Assembly (NCBI RefSeq): GCF_002287505.1 | Contig: NZ_CP019688.1 | Span: forward strand, 2,406,674 to 2,470,673 | Reading direction: 5' to 3' | Length of the DNA stretch: 64,000 nt | Source: Corynebacterium glaucum | Lineage (GTDB): Bacteria > Actinomycetota > Actinomycetes > Mycobacteriales > Mycobacteriaceae | Part shown: one piece after another, positions 1-7,580 of the stretch | Layout: each line of letters starts with the position of its first letter | How positions within the stretch are numbered: position 1 is the stretch's first letter | Made by a program: the position numbers and the translations under genes | Notes under the pieces: generated by a model | What the model was told of the DNA's origin: nothing | The model's database searches: none | The model's input: only the letters and a program-made list of their open reading frames with translations

Positions 1-1
1 G

Positions 2-799
2 CGCGACCTGCCCGGCGCGATGGGTCTCTACATCGCCGGCAACACGGTTGGCGGAATCATGGGCCGCATCGTGCCCGCATTCGTGCTGGAGGTAGCCAGC
101 TGGCGGTGGGCACTCGCAGTAGGCACGATGGTCAGCTTCGCGATGGCAGTAGCAACCTGGGTGCTCCTGCCGGAGCAACGCAACTTTCACGCCAAGGACA
201 CCATCCGTCCTGCCGCAGAGTTCCGGGCTGTGGCTGGCCACCTGCGCAACCCGCGCCTCGTGGCGCTCGCGGTGACCGCATTTCTGGGCATGGGCGTGTT
301 CGTGTCCATGTACAACTTCTTCGGGTTCCGCGCGGTCAACGATTTTGGATTGCCGCCGTCGCTCGCCGGCCTCGCGTTCCTCATGTACCTCTCCGGCACC
401 TGGTCGAGCGCCCGTGCTGGCTCGTTTGTGAAGCGCTTCGGCCGCGGCCGGGTGGTGCTAGCTGGTGCAGCGCTCATGCTTGTCGGCGCGCTCATCGGGG
501 CGAGCCCAAATCTGTGGGCGACGCTGTTCGGCCTGCTTGTTTTCACCGCAAGCTTCTTCGCAATGCACTCGACGGCGTCCGGCTGGGTGGGCCAGATCGC
601 GGAGCGCGACCGCGCCGAAGCGTCGAGCCTGTACGTGTTCTCCTACTACATGGGCTCGTCAATCCTCGGCGCGGCGACGGGTCGCGCCTTCGAGGCTCTG
701 TCCTGGGGCGGATTCGTTGGAGTGCTCGCCGCGCTTCTGGCAGCGCTCACGGTGATCACGGGCTGGTTGGCCGTGACGGAGAAGCGTCGTCAAGCGTGA
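2..799 (+). CDS. MFS transporter, C-terminal part (cut by window edge)
   Basis: The reading frame is open from base 2, so the start and roughly the first third of the protein lie outside the window. About 265 residues remain, with around seven hydrophobic helices. The stretch GLYIAGNTVGGIMGR, followed by a helix and LLPEQRNF, resembles the middle of YnfM/YgaY-type drug/proton antiporters of the major facilitator superfamily. A conserved small-residue loop precedes the last helices. The likely role is efflux of an unknown compound through the inner membrane. The gene converges with the nuclease gene and the two coding regions overlap by 10 bases. The substrate cannot be inferred. Confidence 0.85.
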   Translation, partial: RDLPGAMGLYIAGNTVGGIMGRIVPAFVLEVASWRWALAVGTMVSFAMAVATWVLLPEQRNFHAKDTIRPAAEFRAVAGHLRNPRLVALAVTAFLGMGVFVSMYNFFGFRAVNDFGLPPSLAGLAFLMYLSGTWSSARAGSFVKRFGRGRVVLAGAALMLVGALIGASPNLWATLFGLLVFTASFFAMHSTASGWVGQIAERDRAEASSLYVFSYYMGSSILGAATGRAFEALSWGGFVGVLAALLAALTVITGWLAVTEKRRQA

Positions 800-2346
800 A
801 GCTCCGGTAGCCCCGGCGCACCTGCGGTGAGGAGTTCGCGCACGGCGCGGGTGGCGCGGCAATCGTCCTCGTTGTAGCGCAGCAGCATGTCGCGGGCGCG
901 CTGGTCACCGAGGCGGGCCGCGCGGCGCAGGGCGACGGAGCGCTCACCGTCGACGTCGTCGTCCTCCCACTCGAAACCCACCACGGGTCCGAGTACCTTC
1001 AGCCCCAGCCCATCGGTACCGACGAGGTGGCGGCGGGCATGCGCGAACACGTCGATCCATTCGTCAGAGCTGATGAACGCGTTCACCTCCGCCGCATCGA
1101 TGGAGTCGAAGCGCTTCGCAGAGGCCTTCAGCCAGTAGTTCTCGCCACCGGAGGCGTAGCAGTACGCGGCGAACGTCTTCCCGGCCGCGTGGGCCTCGGC
1201 GCGCACGCCCATGAGCCAGGTCCAGAACGCGTTGAAGTTCGCCTCTTCAGCGGTCACAGCTGCATCGGCACCGCGCGCGCCAGCACCCCCGCGCCCGCCA
1301 GCACCCCCGCGCCCGCCAGCACCCCCGCACCCAGTCGGCGCTTCCAGCTCATCCCAGGTCACACACGCCCGGTAGGTCTGACCGTCGAACGCGCCCCACA
1401 GGTACGCCCCTTGGTCCAGGTACGCCTCCATGTCCACGTCGATTTCCACGTCGGCGCGCGGCATCGCAATCTCGCCGGGGCGACGAAGCACCGGCACACC
1501 CTCGCGCCACGCGCGGGCGACGGCGCTGGGCTCGCCCACGCCTGCGTCGATAAGCGATTGCACCGTCGCATACCCCCGCTCGCGCCAGGTGTCGCCGCGC
1601 CCGCCAGGCAGCACCAGCGAGATGTCGTCGAGCTCCTCCAACCGCGGCTCGCACAGCGGCCAGAACCGGCAGGTCGCACACTGTTTCAGCCGCTTCGGCT
1701 CAGTCGGTACCGGCGCTGCGAGCGCGTCCAGCAATGGCGGGATGAAACGGGTGACATCGTCGACATAAGCGCGGGAGCGGTCTTGGCCGATGATGCCTCC
1801 GCGCCCCGTCGCTAAGCCGCGCTCGCGCAACAGCAGCTCAGCGAGCGCGAGCCGGTACCCGTCGGTGGTGTGATGGCGCGCTTTCGCGTTCACTACCAGC
1901 GGTTTCGACAGCCCGAGCCGGTTTGTGGCCACCATCTCGAGCGTGGCGGTAGGGTGCGGCCGTGCGACGCGATGGTTCGAGATGATGACGGGGGCGTAAG
2001 CGTCGTCGACACGCACAAGAACATCGACCTCCGCGACCGTTTCAATCCCTGCGACCGTGCCGCGCAGCGTCGCGTTCGTGATCAGGTGCGCGCGCCGCGC
2101 GAGGGCTTGCTCGGTCTCACGCTCGGTGCCAAAAGCAGGGTCCAAGTCAATTCGCACGAATGCTTTTCGACGCCCGTCCCCAACCGCTCGTTCCACCGGC
2201 AGCGCATCAAACACAACGGCCCGAGCAGCGTCAATCTGCGGCTGTCGGGCGAGTGCGTCGGGCAACGGCGGGACATCCGGGTGCGCCGCACGCTGACGCA
2301 TCCGAAACCTGCAGCCGACCAGATCGGACGCACGCACCGTATCCAC
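790..2346 (-). CDS. TM0106-family RecB-like putative nuclease
   Basis: This is a 518-residue protein with a GTG start. It matches the actinobacterial TM0106/RecB-like nuclease group: an N-terminal nuclease-like half beginning DLVGCRFRMRQ, a central cysteine pair (CATCRFWPLC) near residue 220, and a C-terminal RNase H-like domain ending in YNEDDCRATRAVRE. In larger relatives this module is fused to a helicase; here it stands alone. The expected core lysine region reads SNHRV, so the first nuclease half may be degenerate. A Gly/Ala/Arg-rich insertion around residues 340-360 comes from an 18-bp tandem repeat. A likely role is nucleic-acid processing in DNA repair, but substrates are not known. 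The stop codon lies inside a copy of the dispersed repeat. Confidence 0.8.
   Translation of the reverse strand: MDTVRASDLVGCRFRMRQRAAHPDVPPLPDALARQPQIDAARAVVFDALPVERAVGDGRRKAFVRIDLDPAFGTERETEQALARRAHLITNATLRGTVAGIETVAEVDVLVRVDDAYAPVIISNHRVARPHPTATLEMVATNRLGLSKPLVVNAKARHHTTDGYRLALAELLLRERGLATGRGGIIGQDRSRAYVDDVTRFIPPLLDALAAPVPTEPKRLKQCATCRFWPLCEPRLEELDDISLVLPGGRGDTWRERGYATVQSLIDAGVGEPSAVARAWREGVPVLRRPGEIAMPRADVEIDVDMEAYLDQGAYLWGAFDGQTYRACVTWDELEAPTGCGGAGGRGGAGGRGGAGARGADAAVTAEEANFNAFWTWLMGVRAEAHAAGKTFAAYCYASGGENYWLKASAKRFDSIDAAEVNAFISSDEWIDVFAHARRHLVGTDGLGLKVLGPVVGFEWEDDDVDGERSVALRRAARLGDQRARDMLLRYNEDDCRATRAVRELLTAGAPGLPELHA
1281..1332. repeat. 18-bp tandem repeat inside nuclease gene
   Basis: About 2.9 head-to-tail copies of an 18-bp unit, cagcacccccgcgcccgc. 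It is read on the minus strand as Gly/Ala/Arg-rich residues (GGAGGR units) and stays in frame. The unit length is a multiple of three, so copy-number changes would only lengthen or shorten a flexible linker. Confidence 0.85.
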
Positions 2347-2439
2347 AATGTCAGCGAGTGTACCTGGGAGCCGGGTACAGTTGTGGGGCGAAGCGAATTT
2401 AGCCGAAGTTACCTATGCAACTTGAGGAGCCCGCACCCC

Positions 2440-3087
2440 ATGGGAATTTTGAAGAAGAACCGCCGCCGCAAGAACGTGAAGGCCACCAAGGCCAAGGCCG
2501 AGCTGAAGAAAGCTGAGGCACGCGCACGGAAGTTCGCCCGCGACGAGGCGAAGGCTGACCTGCGCACCATGGAACTTCTGGACAAGGCGGAGCAGCGGCT
2601 GGTCAAGGAGGAGAAGAAGGCCCTGAAAAGCAAGCGCAAGCACGAGAAGCAGCTTGCGCAGGCGCACCTCAAACGCATCGAGGAGTCCGGCCTGACCAAG
2701 AAGAAGGCGAAGCAGTGGACCGGTGCCGCCCGTGCGCTCGTGCCGGTACTGCTGCCGCTGATCTACAAGGCTTGGACCTCCTACCGCCAGGGCGAGCTGG
2801 ACAACCGTGCCGCAGGCATGGGGCTGACGTCGCAGGATCTTGCCCGCCACTCGGGCCGCGGTGCGGAGCTGAAGGCGCGCATTGAGGCACTGCGGGCAAA
2901 CGTCGACAACGAATCATCGCTGCCGCGTGGCTTTGCCGACGACGCGCGTGTGCGCCTGGCCGACCTGGATCAGGCAGTGCGCAACGCGGAGCACGCGAGC
3001 CCGGAGCAGCAGCGCCTCACCCACAACGCGATCGAGCAGGACCTCACCGACCTCGCTGCGGAGATCCACGCGAAGCAGCGCGGCTAG
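2440..3087 (+). CDS. DUF6474 family protein
   Basis: A 215-residue basic protein of the actinobacterial DUF6474 family; function unknown. The first 100 residues are almost entirely Lys/Arg/Glu/Ala-rich helix (likely coiled coil). A short hydrophobic stretch around residues 90-105 (ALVPVLLPLIYKAW) could be a membrane anchor, followed by a helical C-terminal domain. The ATG at 2440 is preceded by TTGAGGAGC, a good ribosome site. An earlier in-frame start would run into the divergent nuclease gene. The gene stands alone between the nuclease and the two-component system. Confidence 0.85.
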   Translation: MGILKKNRRRKNVKATKAKAELKKAEARARKFARDEAKADLRTMELLDKAEQRLVKEEKKALKSKRKHEKQLAQAHLKRIEESGLTKKKAKQWTGAARALVPVLLPLIYKAWTSYRQGELDNRAAGMGLTSQDLARHSGRGAELKARIEALRANVDNESSLPRGFADDARVRLADLDQAVRNAEHASPEQQRLTHNAIEQDLTDLAAEIHAKQRG

Positions 3088-3099
3088 ACGCTCTATTCG

Positions 3100-3747
3100 C
3101 TAGAGCAGCCCGAGTTCGCGAGCGCTGGCCACCGCCGAGGTGCGTGAGCGCACGCCGAGCTTGTCGTAGATGTGCACGAGGTGGCTTTTCACCGTCGCCT
3201 CGGAAAGCATGAGCTCGTGGCCAATCTCTCGGTTCGACGAGCCGGCAGCCACCAGCTGCAGCACCTCAAGCTCACGCGGGGTGAGCGAGGTGCGTGGGGT
3301 GCGTTCACGAACTTCCAAACGGTCGCGCACCACCGCCGACATCGGCTGCTCCTCCACTTCACCGAGCGCCACGGAGCGCACCGCAGCAACCAGCTCGTCC
3401 GGCGGTGCGTCTTTGAGCAGGTAGCCCACCGCACCGGCCTCGATGGCGCCGAGGATGTCCGCGTCCGTGTCGTAGTTGGTCACCACCAGCACTTTCGGTG
3501 GGGTCTCCATTGCCGCGTTGATCTCGGCCGTCGCCTGCGCACCCGTCATCACGCGCGCGCCTTCCGCGCCGGCGCCGAAGCGCAGGTCCATCAGCACGAC
3601 ATCCACACCGCCTGCTTGCGCGGTTGCAATCGCGGCTTCGGCGGTGGCGACTTCGCCAACCACCATGATGTCGTCGGCGTCTTCCAGTACGGCGCGTAGG
3701 CCGAGGCGCACAATCTCGTGGTCGTCTGCCAGCAACACGCGAATCAT
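3100..3747 (-). CDS. NarL/LuxR-type response regulator
   Basis: A 215-residue two-component response regulator. Residues 1-125 form the receiver domain, with the acidic pair in LLADDHE, the phosphoacceptor Asp in VVLMDLRFG and the Lys in YLLKDAP. The last 65 residues are a GerE/LuxR DNA-binding domain (LTPRELEVLQLVAAGSSNREIG, then EATVKSHLVHIYDKLGV). It starts 4 bases after the stop of the adjacent sensor kinase, so the two are one transcription unit. The target genes are unknown; the divergent lipoprotein is a possible target by position only. Confidence 0.95.
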   Translation of the reverse strand: MIRVLLADDHEIVRLGLRAVLEDADDIMVVGEVATAEAAIATAQAGGVDVVLMDLRFGAGAEGARVMTGAQATAEINAAMETPPKVLVVTNYDTDADILGAIEAGAVGYLLKDAPPDELVAAVRSVALGEVEEQPMSAVVRDRLEVRERTPRTSLTPRELEVLQLVAAGSSNREIGHELMLSEATVKSHLVHIYDKLGVRSRTSAVASARELGLL

Positions 3748-3751
3748 GGCT

Positions 3752-5023
3752 CTATCCTATCTCCGCCTCATCCTTTTGATTGACAGCACCCGCAGGCGAC
3801 TCGGCGGGCACCTCATCAGGCACCGCCACGGACAACGCCGTCGGCCCACCTGGTGCGGACTCAATCACTAGCTCCCCGCCCAACTCCGCCGCCCGCGAGC
3901 GCATCGCGTTTAACCCTAAATGCCCGAGCCCGGACGGTTTGCCCGCCTGCGCAGCAACGTCGAAGCCGACGCCGTTGTCCACCACATCCAGACGCACCCC
4001 GTCCGGCTCATATGTCAGCGTCACGCGCACCCGCGATGCCCCAGAGTGCTGCACCGCGTTCGATACCGCCCCCTGCGCAATTCGCAGCAGTCCGGCCTCG
4101 GTGCGCATCGGCAATTCAGCGACCTCCCCGTGCGCCTCTACCTCGATGCTCATGTCAGCGGCCTGCGAAAAGTCGTTCGCGATGCGCCCCAGCGCCTCCG
4201 ACAGCGACGCCTCCCGTAGCCCCGCCGGCGTCAGCGCCGCGATCATCGCCCGCGTCTCCGCCAAGTTATTCGATGCCGCCCGCCGCGCCGCCTCCATTCG
4301 CCGCAGCGGCGCCTCCACCTGCTCCTCACCCAACCCAAGCGCCTGCACATCGCGCTCAGCGGCATGCAGCAGCATCTGAATCGACGACAGGTTCTGCGCC
4401 ACCGTGTCGTGAATCTCGTGCGCGAGCCGTTCGCGTTCCTGAGCCACGCCCGCCTCCCGTTCAGAGTTGGCGAGCTGCTCTCGCGTTGCCAAGAGCTCGT
4501 CGATAAGCGCCTCGCGCTCCCTGCTGACCCTGCTGACCGTGGTGAATGCATAGTTCGTGGCCACGACGACCACCGCGGCGAGCGTCGGCCCCATGATGCC
4601 GCCGAGCGTGAGCCCCGCGGGTACCTGGAATGCGATCGCCGCGCCGAGCCCGAGCACAACACCGAGCAGCCCGCGCCAATCGTTGAACGCGCGCAGGTAG
4701 ACGAAAAACAGAATGAACACCCAGTACACGGCCACCGGCGAGATCGTCATATCCGCCACCCACACGGCCGTGAGCCCGACGAGCCAAATCACCCGGTTCC
4801 ACGCGCCCCACCTCGGCATCTCGACGATCCCGTAGAACAGCAGGAAGGAAAACGCTGTGACCAGCATGATGTGCAGCAGCGCCGAGTTCAGCGGCATCCG
4901 CGCAAGCACCCCAAGCGAGACCAGCACCAAGCACACCGACAGCACGGTGATACCCGCGTCCAGCGCCTTGTTGTCGGGGATGTCGGCGGGATCGCGTTCC
5001 AGCATCACTAATCTGGAGCTCAT
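3752..5023 (-). CDS. Sensor histidine kinase (HisKA_3 type)
   Basis: A 423-residue membrane sensor kinase. The N-terminal half has five to six hydrophobic helices (from ITVLSVCLVLVSLG). A coiled segment leads into the HisKA_3 dimerisation helix with the phosphorylated His in LAHEIHDTVAQN, and an ATPase domain follows with NAVQHSGASRV (N box), VVDNGVGFD (G1) and GHLGLNAMRSR. It phosphorylates the response regulator encoded next to it. I place the start at the ATG at 5023 because TAGTCT lies 7 bases upstream, a leaderless-type promoter; an alternative ATG is at 5005. The start codon overlaps that of the divergent lipoprotein gene. The signal sensed is unknown. Confidence 0.9.
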   Translation of the reverse strand: MSSRLVMLERDPADIPDNKALDAGITVLSVCLVLVSLGVLARMPLNSALLHIMLVTAFSFLLFYGIVEMPRWGAWNRVIWLVGLTAVWVADMTISPVAVYWVFILFFVYLRAFNDWRGLLGVVLGLGAAIAFQVPAGLTLGGIMGPTLAAVVVVATNYAFTTVSRVSREREALIDELLATREQLANSEREAGVAQERERLAHEIHDTVAQNLSSIQMLLHAAERDVQALGLGEEQVEAPLRRMEAARRAASNNLAETRAMIAALTPAGLREASLSEALGRIANDFSQAADMSIEVEAHGEVAELPMRTEAGLLRIAQGAVSNAVQHSGASRVRVTLTYEPDGVRLDVVDNGVGFDVAAQAGKPSGLGHLGLNAMRSRAAELGGELVIESAPGGPTALSVAVPDEVPAESPAGAVNQKDEAEIG

Positions 5024-5036
5024 GCGCTTGAGACTA
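5009..5036. promoter_or_regulatory. Crossed divergent promoters around a shared CATG
   Basis: The two start codons lie head to head in one CATG (5021-5024). For the rightward lipoprotein gene, TAATCT at 5009-5014 sits 7 bases before its ATG. For the leftward kinase gene, TAGTCT (reverse strand, 5031-5036) sits 7 bases before its ATG. Each -10 box therefore lies inside the other gene's first codons. This is inferred from sequence spacing only. Confidence 0.5.
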
Positions 5037-5609
5037 CTCACCTCACTGGTCGCGGTTTGTGCACTGGCTGCGGGTTGTTCACAGGGCTCAAGCTTGACGA
5101 CGCCCACGTTATCCCCACCCCCGCAATCCTCGGACCCCCAGGCCGCCCCGGCTGCGCCTGCCGGAGACGGCCTCCCGGTCGATGCCGTTCCGGACACCTC
5201 GCGCGATGCTTCGGACACGTGCCCGTACCTGGAACCCCAGTTTGTCGCGGAGACGAACGGGCAGGTGGTCACGGGTGTTGGCATAGATGGGCGTTTTGAC
5301 CCGCCGGCGTGCCAGTTCTGGTCCTACCCGGAAGAGCCGCAGCTGACGGTTACCGTGCGGCGCATGGACTCCTTCGACGAGGCGATGGCCGTGGTGGATT
5401 GGGCCGCGCCGATCGAGCAGACCGCACCGGCAGACGAGCCGGAAGGCTGGGACGGCGGCCGCTTCGGCGGCGGCGAGGTGCCGGGGCGAAGCGGCGCAGG
5501 CTATGCGGTGGCCAAGGACAACGTGGCTGTGGTGGTGCTCACTAACCAGGACGAATCCTTCAAAGCGGAGGTGGTCGCGCAGCACGTAATCGCTACGCTG
5601 GGGTTGTGA
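5022..5609 (+). CDS. Lipoprotein, DUF2020-like
   Basis: A 195-residue secreted lipoprotein. The signal peptide (MRLRLLTSLVAVCALAAGC) ends in a lipobox, LAAGC, with Cys19 as the lipidation site. A Thr/Pro/Ala-rich linker follows to about residue 60. The globular domain beginning DTCPYLEPQFVAETNGQ contains a CPYL...FDPPACQFW pattern typical of the corynebacterial DUF2020 family, probably with one disulfide. The role is unknown; it would sit on the outer face of the membrane. It is divergent from the sensor kinase and overlaps the next gene by 4 bases (GTGA), so it is co-transcribed with the NUDIX-LOG gene. Confidence 0.8.
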   Translation: MRLRLLTSLVAVCALAAGCSQGSSLTTPTLSPPPQSSDPQAAPAAPAGDGLPVDAVPDTSRDASDTCPYLEPQFVAETNGQVVTGVGIDGRFDPPACQFWSYPEEPQLTVTVRRMDSFDEAMAVVDWAAPIEQTAPADEPEGWDGGRFGGGEVPGRSGAGYAVAKDNVAVVVLTNQDESFKAEVVAQHVIATLGL

Positions 5610-6577
5610 ACTCCGCAGCCTCCACCATCAATGTCGCCGCCGTGGTCATCCGCAACGCTGCCGGTGAGGTGCTCTGCGTTCGCAAAGCCACGAGTCCCCG
5701 CTTCCAGCTGCCCGGAGGCAAGCCGGAGCCGGGCGAATCGATGGTGGACGCCGCGATCCGCGAAACCCGGGAAGAAATCGGCGTTAACGTTCCGCGCGAA
5801 TCGCTGAGCTTCCTCGGACGGTTCTCCGCCGAGGCTTCCAACGAGCCGGGACACACCGTGACCTCGGCGGTGTTCACCAGCTCCGTGGTTCCAACCGACC
5901 CCGCACCCGCGGCAGAAATTGCCGAGATCGCGTGGATTGACCCATCCGATCCGCAGGGCCACGAACTCGCCCCGCTGCTGGCCACGCGCATCTTCCCGGC
6001 GCTCGCACCCCGCGACATCGGGGCGGTGGCTGTGTTCGCTGGCGCGCGCCCCAGCTCCGATACGACGACATCGCAGCTCGCCTTCGAGTTCGGCGCCGCG
6101 CTCGCCGAGGCTGGCATCACCTTGGTTTACGGCGGTTCGAAGCTGGGGATGATGGGTGAAGTGGCCCGCGGGGCGTCGTCAAGCAATGGCTCCCTGGTGG
6201 GTGTGCTGACCACCCACCTTGCGAACTACGAACTGAAGTTTGATGAGCTGGACCGGCTTGAGGTGGTGGGCACGATGGCCGAGCGCAAGGCGCTGATGAG
6301 CCAGCTTGCCGACGCCTTCGTGGTCCTGCCCGGCGGTGTCGGCACCCTAGACGAGCTGTTTGATGAGTGGACGAGCCAGCAGCTGGGGATTCATTCCAAG
6401 CCGATCGGGTTGCTGGGCGTGGAGTTTTGGACGCCGTTTCTGACGATGGTGGATCACATGGTCGAGCACGGGTTTGTGCGCGCGACGGACCGCGAGCACC
6501 TCATCGTCGCTGATGAGCCGGGGGAACTGCTGGCTGCGCTGCGAGCGTGGGTGCCGCCCGTCCCGCGCTGGATTTAA
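5606..6577 (+). CDS. NUDIX hydrolase - LOG phosphoribohydrolase fusion
   Basis: A 323-residue two-domain protein with a GTG start overlapping the previous stop. Residues 1 to about 125 are a NUDIX domain with an intact box (GKPEPGESMVDAAIRETREE then IG). Residues about 130-320 are a LOG/TIGR00730 domain (the former 'lysine decarboxylase' family) with MAERKALM and PGGVGTLDELFDEW, the two signature motifs. LOG enzymes release the base from nucleoside 5'-monophosphates. Both active sites look intact. A plausible job is two-step disposal of unwanted nucleotides: diphosphate or triphosphate to monophosphate, then base plus ribose 5-phosphate. That coupling is inference. Confidence 0.9.
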   Translation: MNSAASTINVAAVVIRNAAGEVLCVRKATSPRFQLPGGKPEPGESMVDAAIRETREEIGVNVPRESLSFLGRFSAEASNEPGHTVTSAVFTSSVVPTDPAPAAEIAEIAWIDPSDPQGHELAPLLATRIFPALAPRDIGAVAVFAGARPSSDTTTSQLAFEFGAALAEAGITLVYGGSKLGMMGEVARGASSSNGSLVGVLTTHLANYELKFDELDRLEVVGTMAERKALMSQLADAFVVLPGGVGTLDELFDEWTSQQLGIHSKPIGLLGVEFWTPFLTMVDHMVEHGFVRATDREHLIVADEPGELLAALRAWVPPVPRWI

Positions 6578-6591
6578 GGAGAGCCGCAACC

Positions 6592-6750
6592 TTAAACCGC
6601 GACGTCGTTGTAGGGCATTTGCGCGGACACCCAGGGAAACACCACTTCCATCAGCAGGAAGAACACCGCCGCCGCAATGATGAGGGTGAGCAGCCATTTC
6701 ACCGGCGGCGGGCCGGGCAGAGTGCGCCAGAACAATCCGTAAAGTCCCAT
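6592..6750 (-). CDS. 52-residue membrane protein beside sortase
   Basis: Small ORF: ATG at 6750, stop at 6592, 52 residues, beginning MGLYGLFWRTLPGPPPVKWL. There is one transmembrane helix (about residues 18-40), then FPWVSAQMPYNDVAV. The start is 8 bases after the stop of the sortase gene, so it is co-transcribed. Actinobacteria often carry a similar tiny membrane protein with a LPGP motif near class E sortase genes, as far as I recall. The function is unknown; a sortase-associated accessory role is inference. Confidence 0.75.
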   Translation of the reverse strand: MGLYGLFWRTLPGPPPVKWLLTLIIAAAVFFLLMEVVFPWVSAQMPYNDVAV

Positions 6751-6758
6751 ACCGTTTC

Positions 6759-7562
6759 CTAAGTACGCTCCGTCATCGCCGCGGGCAGCGGCCCGCCATC
6801 TTCCGTCTTCGGCAGTACCTCAGTGCGCACCGCGTGGATGACCATGCGCTCCGCGTTGGAGAACTGCGGGTGGCACGTGGTCAGTGTGATCAGCCCCTCT
6901 GCGCCATCAGCGACCTCCATCGAGGCATCACCCGGAAGCGGGTTGAGCACCTCGACGTCATTCGGCAGGGTGATGTGCCTGCCCTGCACTGCTGCGTAGT
7001 CGCCCGCCGCGACGCGCTCGTTCAACGCCTCCGGCAAACACGCCGTCCCCTCAGCGCGCCGCTCCTCCGCCGCAAGACCCATTGGCAGCACCCGGTAGGT
7101 CACCCACGACGAACGCGTCTCCACCACAATCGCGTCACACGCATGCAGCGCACCGAGATCGTTGAACGGCGCGCCCTTTCCCACGCGGTGCCCAGCCACT
7201 GCGAAGTTGCCAGCTTCGCCGGGCAACTGCGTATCCGGGTAGCGCCCGGGGCCAGCCAAGAGCGTCTTTTCATCCACACCTTCGAGCACGACGAACTGGT
7301 AATCCGCGCCGAAGGCTGGGATGAACAGGCGGGCGAAGGCGTCGCCAAGCATTGGTCTTTCTTGCGACCTTGGGTTGGTCCAACCTTCTTCTTGCCACTG
7401 ACCCTCAAGCCGCGACTGTGCCTCGTCCTGCATCCGGCCTGAAGCGATGTTGGTCCAAAACGACTCGTAAAACGCGAAGAGCAGCAGCAGTGCCCCCGCT
7501 GTGACCAGCAGCTCTGCCACAACTTGCCCGATGCGCAGCGGTTCCGTATCGGGCGAGGTCAT
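6759..7562 (-). CDS. Class E sortase
   Basis: A 267-residue membrane-bound transpeptidase. There is one N-terminal transmembrane helix (about residues 13-33). The sortase domain has catalytic His in VAGHR, Cys230 in TLTTCHP and Arg239 in NAERMVI. The TLTTCHP signature and length fit class E, which in actinobacteria prefers LAXTG-type signals and anchors surface proteins. I found no LPXTG or LAXTG protein in this window. The ATG at 7562 has TAATGT 6 bases upstream (leaderless type) within an 18-bp divergent spacer shared with the insertase gene. The 52-residue membrane protein follows. Confidence 0.92.
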   Translation of the reverse strand: MTSPDTEPLRIGQVVAELLVTAGALLLLFAFYESFWTNIASGRMQDEAQSRLEGQWQEEGWTNPRSQERPMLGDAFARLFIPAFGADYQFVVLEGVDEKTLLAGPGRYPDTQLPGEAGNFAVAGHRVGKGAPFNDLGALHACDAIVVETRSSWVTYRVLPMGLAAEERRAEGTACLPEALNERVAAGDYAAVQGRHITLPNDVEVLNPLPGDASMEVADGAEGLITLTTCHPQFSNAERMVIHAVRTEVLPKTEDGGPLPAAMTERT

Positions 7563-7566
7563 GGCC

Positions 7567-7574
7567 TAACATTA
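7567..7574. promoter_or_regulatory. Interlocked divergent -10 boxes
   Basis: The spacer between the sortase and insertase start codons is only 18 bp (7563-7580). Rightward TAACAT (7567-7572) is 8 bases before the insertase ATG. Leftward TAATGT (reverse of 7569-7574) is 6 bases before the sortase ATG. The hexamers overlap by four bases, so the two promoters should exclude each other. Confidence 0.5.
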
Positions 7575-7580
7575 ACGCAC

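Noticed and set aside
1027..1815. Long plus-strand frames inside the nuclease gene, and similar mirror frames inside other genes
   Set aside because: They are shadows of the real coding strand in GC-rich DNA with no ribosome site or family.
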